A stretch of DNA of 64,000 nt, from assembly GCF_000719955.1 (NCBI RefSeq), contig NZ_JOII01000003.1, positions 268,224 through 332,223 on the forward strand, given 5' to 3'. This DNA is from Streptomyces albidoflavus. Its GTDB lineage: Bacteria > Actinomycetota > Actinomycetes > Streptomycetales > Streptomycetaceae. Made by a program: the position numbers and the translations under genes. The notes under the pieces are model-generated. The model did not search any database, was not told where the DNA came from, and worked only from the letters and a program-made list of their open reading frames with translations. Below are positions 59,792 to 64,000 of the stretch, in pieces; within the stretch, counting starts at the first letter, position 1; each line of letters begins with the position of its first letter.

Positions 59792-60451
59792 TCAGATCCC
59801 CTTCGGGGTACGGGCGTCGGCCGCCGGCGTCTCGGGCCGGGCCGTGGCCGGGATGTCGTCGTGGGCCCGGGGGGTGTGGGGGTCGTCGCCCGGCTCCGTG
59901 TGGTCGGCCGGGCGGCCGGCCTGCGGGTGTCCGGCCGAGCCGGTGAGCGCCTCGTACAGGGAGCGGGCGGAGAGCAGCGACTCACGCATCCGCTCGGTGT
60001 CGCCGCCGTGCTCGGCGGCCTTGCGGACGGTGCGGTAGCCCTCGACCTCGTGGGCGTGGTGCACCGAGAGGGCCGCGATCTGCTCGTCGCCCTGCTCGGG
60101 GCCCGGGTAGCCGCGCTCCTGGGCGAGCCGGGCGAGCAGCGCGCCGGCGTCGGCCATCGCCTGCTGCGGCGAGTCGACGAAGCGGCGCTGCACACCGGCC
60201 CATTCGGCCTCGTACCGGGCGAGCGACTCGGCGTCCAGCGGACGCTCCTCCAGCGCACCGTGGCGCTTCACCCGCTCACCCAGCTCCTGCCGGGCGGCGG
60301 CCTCGTCGCCGTTGTGCCGGGCGAGGGTCCGGTCGTACTCGGGGCCGAAGCGCTTCTTCAGCGCGGGCCCGGTGTTCTCACGCCTCATCAGGGCGTAGGC
60401 GGCCGCCGCCACGACGATGACGGCCGCGACGATGATCACGACTGTGAGCAT
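59792..60451 (-). CDS. membrane-anchored protein with the same helical domain
   Basis: A 219-residue protein. An N-terminal membrane helix (LTVVIIVAAVIVVAAAAYAL) is followed by MRRENTGPALKKRFGPEYDRTLARHNGDEAAARQELGERVKRH, a conserved actinobacterial pattern. The domain shared with the downstream gene follows (RRFVDSPQQAMADAGALLARLAQ ... DTERMRESLLSARSLYEAL). The C-terminus is Pro/Asp-rich. ATG at 60451 with AAGGGA; the upstream extension is leader. Function unknown, probably membrane-associated stress physiology. Confidence 0.75.
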   Translation of the reverse strand: MLTVVIIVAAVIVVAAAAYALMRRENTGPALKKRFGPEYDRTLARHNGDEAAARQELGERVKRHGALEERPLDAESLARYEAEWAGVQRRFVDSPQQAMADAGALLARLAQERGYPGPEQGDEQIAALSVHHAHEVEGYRTVRKAAEHGGDTERMRESLLSARSLYEALTGSAGHPQAGRPADHTEPGDDPHTPRAHDDIPATARPETPAADARTPKGI

Positions 60452-60700
60452 GGCTGTTCCCTTCGGCTCCGGTGTGCAGGGGTGCGGCACCTCCGCCGGA
60501 CGCGGTCGCGTGGCGTCGGCGGGGCGCGGGGGGAACCGGCGTCGGAGCCGGCTCCCGGAAGCGTTCTCTCCGGTGAGGCACGGGCCCGGCGGGCCCGGTG
60601 CCGGGGCCGCCGTACCTCCCGGTGCTGACCGCATGCCCCGAAGCGCACCGCCAATGCACGCGCAGGTGAGCGAAGCTGGAATGAAGGGTGAAGGCCCAGC

Positions 60701-61228
60701 TCAGCGGCGGTTGCCGGGACCTTCCGCCGGGGTCTCGCAGCTCTCGGCGAAACGGCGCAGGGTGGCGGCGATGTTGCGCCGCTGGAAGTCGGCGAAGGAG
60801 CGGCCCGAGGTCACCGCGTGGTCGAAGAGCCACGCGGCGGCGTCCGGCCAGCCCCGCCGGTCGTCCGTCCACGTCTCGGTGACCCGCGTGCCGCCACCGG
60901 GCTCCGCCGCGAAGCGGTACTCCCAGGTCGCGATGGGGCCGCGCACCACCGGGCGGCGCAGCCCGATGGCCCGCACCTTGAAGGCGAACCGCTCCCCGGG
61001 CTCGGCCGCCGTCACCGTGCACCGCGTCGTCCACCGCACGAGGCCGCGCCGGTTGCGCCCGTCGAACACCATCCCCGGATACGGAGCGCCGTCCTCCCCG
61101 CGTACCACCGCCCCCTCGTTCTCCGGACTCCACCGCCCCATCCCGGCCGGATCGGCGATCAGCGCGTACGCCTCCCGGGGCGCGATCGGCACGACGACAC
61201 TGCCGGAGACGGTCAGGACACGGGGCAC
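60701..61228 (-). CDS. SRPBCC-family protein
   Basis: A 175-residue START/polyketide-cyclase-like domain (VSGSVVVPIAPREAYALIADPAGMGRWSPENEGAVV, a beta-rich core with WEYRFAAEPGGGTRVTETW, and a long C-terminal helix). This is the dimerising SRPBCC pattern common in Streptomyces. It starts with GTG after CAGGAG. Ligand unknown. It is unlike the other SRPBCC gene at 19450 except in fold. Confidence 0.85.
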   Translation of the reverse strand: MPRVLTVSGSVVVPIAPREAYALIADPAGMGRWSPENEGAVVRGEDGAPYPGMVFDGRNRRGLVRWTTRCTVTAAEPGERFAFKVRAIGLRRPVVRGPIATWEYRFAAEPGGGTRVTETWTDDRRGWPDAAAWLFDHAVTSGRSFADFQRRNIAATLRRFAESCETPAEGPGNRR

Positions 61229-61388
61229 GGCTGCTCCTGGAGGGTGGTCCGGATGAGGGTGCGGCGCACGCTACAGGGCCCCGCCCGGCCCCCGGACGGC
61301 GGGCACCGCCCACCCCCGTACGATCCGAGGACCGGGCCCGCGGCCCGGTGAACCGCCTTGTCAGCACCCCGTACCGAGAAGGACCACC

Positions 61389-61694
61389 GTGCCGATCTAC
61401 GCCGTCACCTACACCTACGCCGACGACTCCGCCGCCGCCCGCGACACCCACCGCCCGGCCCACCGCGCCTACCTCTCGACCCTCTCCGAGCAGGGGATCA
61501 ACCTGGTCTCCGGCCCGTTCGGCGCCGACGAGCCGGCCGGCGCCCTGCTGCTCTTCCGCGCCGGGTCCAAGGACGAGGTGCTCGCCCTGACCGAGAAGGA
61601 CCCGTTCCGTGTCGAGGGCCTCGTCGCCCGCACCGACGTGGCCGAGTGGCTGCCGGTGCTCGGCCCCCTCGCCGGCACCTTCGGGACCAGCTGA
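61389..61694 (+). CDS. YciI-family protein
   Basis: A 101-residue YciI-like protein with a ferredoxin-like fold. The His of the HRPAHRAYLSTL motif and the Asp in LVARTDVAEW match the conserved His-Asp pair of this family. Homologues include chloro-muconolactone dehydrogenase-like enzymes; most have no assigned function. GTG start after GAGAAGGA. It ends before a strong hairpin. Confidence 0.87.
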   Translation: MPIYAVTYTYADDSAAARDTHRPAHRAYLSTLSEQGINLVSGPFGADEPAGALLLFRAGSKDEVLALTEKDPFRVEGLVARTDVAEWLPVLGPLAGTFGTS

Positions 61695-61701
61695 GCCGCC
61701 C

Positions 61702-61742
61702 CGTCCCCTGGCGCACCACCGCTCGGCGGACGCCAGGGGACG
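61702..61742 (+). terminator. hairpin terminator of the YciI gene
   Basis: 12-bp perfect arms (CGTCCCCTGGCG and its complement) with a 17-nt loop, seven bases after the stop. Confidence 0.7.
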
Positions 61743-61856
61743 ATCCCCCGCGCGGCCGGGCGAACCTCAGGCGCGCATCAGCCGGTCGGCGCCGCCGGTG
61801 TGGCAGGGTGACCCCGACCGCAGTCGTACCGGCAGTCGTACCGAAGGAGGCAGGTC

Positions 61857-62162
61857 ATGACCGCCGACCCTCTGCCGCAGCGGCAGATCGAGGACCGGCT
61901 CGCCCAACTCCCCGGCTGGGCCCTGGAGGACGACGGGATCACCCGGACCTACCGGCTGGGCTCCCACTTCGCCGCCGCCGCGCTCACCACCCACATCGCC
62001 CAGGTCCAGGACGAGCTGAACCACCACTCCGACCTGACCCTCGGCTACGACACCGTGCGGCTCGCCGTACGCACCCACAGCGCCGACGGCGCGATCACCG
62101 CGCTCGACCTGGACCTCGCGGCCCGGATCGAGCAATTGGCACCGGCCCACGGAGCGCACTGA
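61857..62162 (+). CDS. pterin-4a-carbinolamine dehydratase
   Basis: A 101-residue PCD/DCoH-family enzyme that dehydrates 4a-hydroxytetrahydrobiopterin, or acts in molybdopterin/pterin recycling. The active-site block is ELNHHSDLTL with H56-H57. The family usually has Pro after the paired His, and here it is Ser. A GGAGGCAGG site precedes the ATG. It is followed after one base by a methyltransferase gene, so they are co-transcribed. Confidence 0.87.
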   Translation: MTADPLPQRQIEDRLAQLPGWALEDDGITRTYRLGSHFAAAALTTHIAQVQDELNHHSDLTLGYDTVRLAVRTHSADGAITALDLDLAARIEQLAPAHGAH

Positions 62163-62163
62163 C

Positions 62164-62874
62164 GTGCTGGACTACACACGCGAAGCCGCCGTCTACGACG
62201 CCACCCGCGGCGGCGTCCCCCGCGCCAGAGCCGCCGCCGAGGCGGTCGACGCCCTGCTCCCCGCCACCGCCCGCGACCACCTCGACCTGGCCTGCGGCAC
62301 CGGCCTGGTCAGCGAGCGCGTCGCGCGGCCCGGCCGCCGCGTCGTCGGCGTCGACCTGGCCCCGGGCATGCTCACCGTCGCCGCCGGACGGCTCCCCGGC
62401 CACGCGCTGCGCGCCGACTGCCGCCGCCTGCCCTTCACCGCCGCCGCCTTCGACTCCGTCTCCGCCGTCTGGCTGCTCCACCTGCTGGACGACGCCGCCC
62501 CCGTGGTGGCCGAGGCGGCCCGGGTGCTGCGCCCCGGCGGGGTCTTCGTCACCACCGTCGACAAGGCGGACGCGCACGACGTGGGCAGCGACATCGACAC
62601 CCTGGTCGGCCCCTACCGGCTGCGCCAGGTGGCCGACGCGCACGCCACCGTCACCGCCCTCGCCGAACAGCACGGCCTCACCCCCTGCGGCGAGGCGCTC
62701 TTCCAGGGCCACGGCCAGGGCCGCACCCCCGCCGAACTGGCCCGCAGGGTCCGGGCGGGCGACATGTACCGCGAGGGCGGCAGCGCGCTGGCCGCCCGCC
62801 TCGCCGCCCTCCCCGACCCGGACACCCCCCGCCCCGAGCCGGTCTTCCGGCTGATGGCCTTCCGCGCCGCCTGA
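62164..62874 (+). CDS. class I SAM-dependent methyltransferase
   Basis: A 236-residue methyltransferase. Motif I is LDLACGTGLVSERVA, followed by VVGVDLAPGML, CRRLPFTAAAFDSVSAVWLLHLL and AARVLRPGGVFVTTVDKAD. The C-terminus has GEALFQGHGQGRTPAELARRV. It starts with GTG one base after the dehydratase stop, so translation is coupled. Substrate unknown. Confidence 0.9.
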   Translation: MLDYTREAAVYDATRGGVPRARAAAEAVDALLPATARDHLDLACGTGLVSERVARPGRRVVGVDLAPGMLTVAAGRLPGHALRADCRRLPFTAAAFDSVSAVWLLHLLDDAAPVVAEAARVLRPGGVFVTTVDKADAHDVGSDIDTLVGPYRLRQVADAHATVTALAEQHGLTPCGEALFQGHGQGRTPAELARRVRAGDMYREGGSALAARLAALPDPDTPRPEPVFRLMAFRAA

Positions 62875-62978
62875 CCCGGACGCGCCGCCTCCGCTTGCCG
62901 CGACGGCAACACGACTGGCCCGCTCGCCCCGCCCGTACCAGGCTGGAGGCAGCACCGGGCGAGCGGAGGGCGGCGTAC

Positions 62979-63863
62979 ATGAGTGAGCAGGGCCACGGGC
63001 ACGGCCACCAGCACGGGCACGGCCACGGGGATCTCGACTGGTCCGTGATGGGGCCCGTCATGGAGCGGGAGGCCGAGGTGAGCCTCCCGCTGTACCGGGA
63101 GATCGCCGGCTGGGCCGCCGAACGCAGCGAGCGGGTCCCCGGCCCGGTCGTCGACGCGGGCAGCGGCCCCGGCGTCGTCGCCGCCCTCCTCGCGGAGATC
63201 TTCCCCGACCGCGAGGTGTACGCCGTCGACGCCGAGGCGGCGCTGCTGGAGCGGGCCGCCGACCGGGCCCACCGCACCGGCCTCCAGGAGCGGCTCCACA
63301 CCCACCGGGCCGAACTCCCCGGCGGCCTCGACGCGCTGCCCGCCGCCTCGCTCGTCTGGGCCGGGCGCTCGCTGCACCACGTCGGCGACCAGCGCGCCGG
63401 GCTCGCCGCCTTCGGCCGGGCGCTGCTCCCCGGCGGCCACCTCGTCCTGCTGGAGGGCGGTCTGCCGCCGCGCACCCTCCCGCGCGAACTGGGCTTCGGG
63501 CGGCCCGGCATCGAGTCCCGGCTCGACGCCGCCCAGGAGGAGTAGTTCGCCGGGATGCGCGAGTCGCTGCCCGGCACCGTCAAGGAGACCGAGGACTGGA
63601 CGGCCCTGCTGGAGGCCGCGGGACTGCGCCACGTCGCCACCCGCAGCTTCCTCCTCGACCTGCCCGCCCCGGTGCCCTACGAGACCCGCGCCCACCTGAT
63701 CGCCCAGTGGCAGCGCCGGCTGGACCACGTCGAGCTGGACCCGGTGGACCGCGCCACCGCCGGCCGCCTCCTCGACCCCGAGGACAGCGCCGGCCTGTAC
63801 CACCGGCCCGACCTCTTCCTGCTCAGCGCCCAGACCGTCCACCTGGCCGTACGCGAGGAGTGA
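62979..63863 (+). pseudogene. SAM-dependent methyltransferase interrupted by an in-frame amber codon
   Basis: The reading frame from ATG 62979 runs to TAG at 63543-63545 (codon 189) and continues in the same frame to TGA at 63863. Joined, it is a 294-codon methyltransferase with motif I VVDAGSGPGVVAAL, VYAVDAEAALLERA, the SLVWAGRSLHHV core, and a matching C-terminal region (MRESLPGTVKETEDWTALLEAAGLRHV). The stop falls where homologues have Trp (EEWFAGM-like context), so a single TGG to TAG change explains it. The N-terminus has a metal-binding-like GHGHGHQHGHGHG run. A sequencing error cannot be excluded. Both fragments keep normal codon bias, so the break is recent. Confidence 0.85.
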
Positions 63864-63914
63864 GCCGGGCCCGCACACGACAGTGCCCCGCACCGCGCGA
63901 CGGCGGGTTCTATT

Positions 63915-63955
63915 GATCCCCGCAACACCCTGGAGTTCAGGGAGTTGCGGGGGTC
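63915..63955. terminator. strong hairpin immediately before an open reading frame
   Basis: Outer stem GATCCCCGCAAC / GTTGCGGGGGTC (12 bp with one T-G pair), an A-A mismatch, inner stem CCCTG/CAGGG and a 5-nt loop. It may terminate the methyltransferase gene. It directly abuts a GTG codon at 63956, which is unusual for a terminator. Confidence 0.6.
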
Positions 63956-64000
63956 GTGGATTTTGAGGCGCTGAAGGCGAGGTTCTTCGAGGCGCTGGAC
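63956..64000 (+). CDS. unidentified open reading frame, cut by window edge
   Basis: From GTG at 63956 the frame reads VDFEALKARFFEALD and runs off the window. No family can be assigned from 15 residues. It has no ribosome site other than the hairpin's G-rich 3' arm, and less GC-rich codons (GAT TTT) than neighbours. It might be a mobile-element gene, but this is a guess. Confidence 0.25.
   Translation, partial: MDFEALKARFFEALD

Overview
The window is high-GC actinobacterial chromosome, almost certainly Streptomyces. Third-codon positions are nearly all G or C, GTG and TTG starts are frequent, most genes have GGAGG-type ribosome sites, and terminators are long GC hairpins without U-tracts. 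No rRNA, tRNA, CRISPR array, integrase or complete insertion sequence was found. The content looks like ordinary core or conserved chromosome with many small metabolic and regulatory units.

Left part (1-15.8 kb). A truncated pssA and psd (phosphatidylethanolamine synthesis) sit beside a tight five-gene ethylmalonyl-CoA operon, read ccr-ecm-mcl-mch-mcd on the minus strand. A TetR regulator and a 606-residue protein of two fused 3-hydroxyacyl-CoA dehydrogenase modules lie upstream. Together they convert crotonyl-CoA through ethylmalonyl-CoA, methylsuccinyl-CoA and mesaconyl-CoA to glyoxylate and propionyl-CoA, and supply ethylmalonyl-CoA as a polyketide extender. Next is a four-gene siderophore uptake operon (lipoprotein, two permeases, ATPase). 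It has a good iron box and a second inverted repeat in its promoter, and an AraC regulator upstream.

Middle (15.9-39.6 kb). A HEAT-repeat protein, a secreted S33 aminopeptidase, an Rv2578c-type radical SAM protein preceded by a LexA-like box, an SRPBCC protein and an MFS transporter carrying three C-terminal carboxypeptidase-regulatory-like domains come first. A run of peptidases follows (M55, M20, S9, S66), then an AlkA-type glycosylase with a substituted catalytic residue and a secreted S15-like hydrolase. Several small units come next: YbaK, GNAT, a DUF5107/TPR protein, a VOC protein, a MerR-controlled oxidoreductase and a TetR-controlled hydrolase. Both of the last two have very clear operators. 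A LysM/M23 cell-wall hydrolase has a ydaO-type (c-di-AMP) riboswitch in its leader.

Right part (39.6-64 kb). This holds a methyltransferase, a PAP2-diacylglycerol kinase fusion, a PfpI protein, an aminotransferase-fold protein lacking the PLP lysine translationally coupled to a metallo-beta-lactamase protein, a DedA protein coupled to a second metallo-beta-lactamase protein, and a membrane-anchored phosphodiesterase. Beyond these are a lone O-methyltransferase, an OsmC protein and a complete narGHJI respiratory nitrate reductase operon. Two related hypothetical proteins, a pterin dehydratase and a methyltransferase gene broken by one in-frame amber codon close the window. At its end a strong hairpin abuts an open reading frame that runs off the edge.

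The strongest items for a second look are the lysine-less aminotransferase homologue, the nested TetR operator, the LexA-like box, the MFS fusion, the glycosylase substitution and the amber-interrupted methyltransferase.
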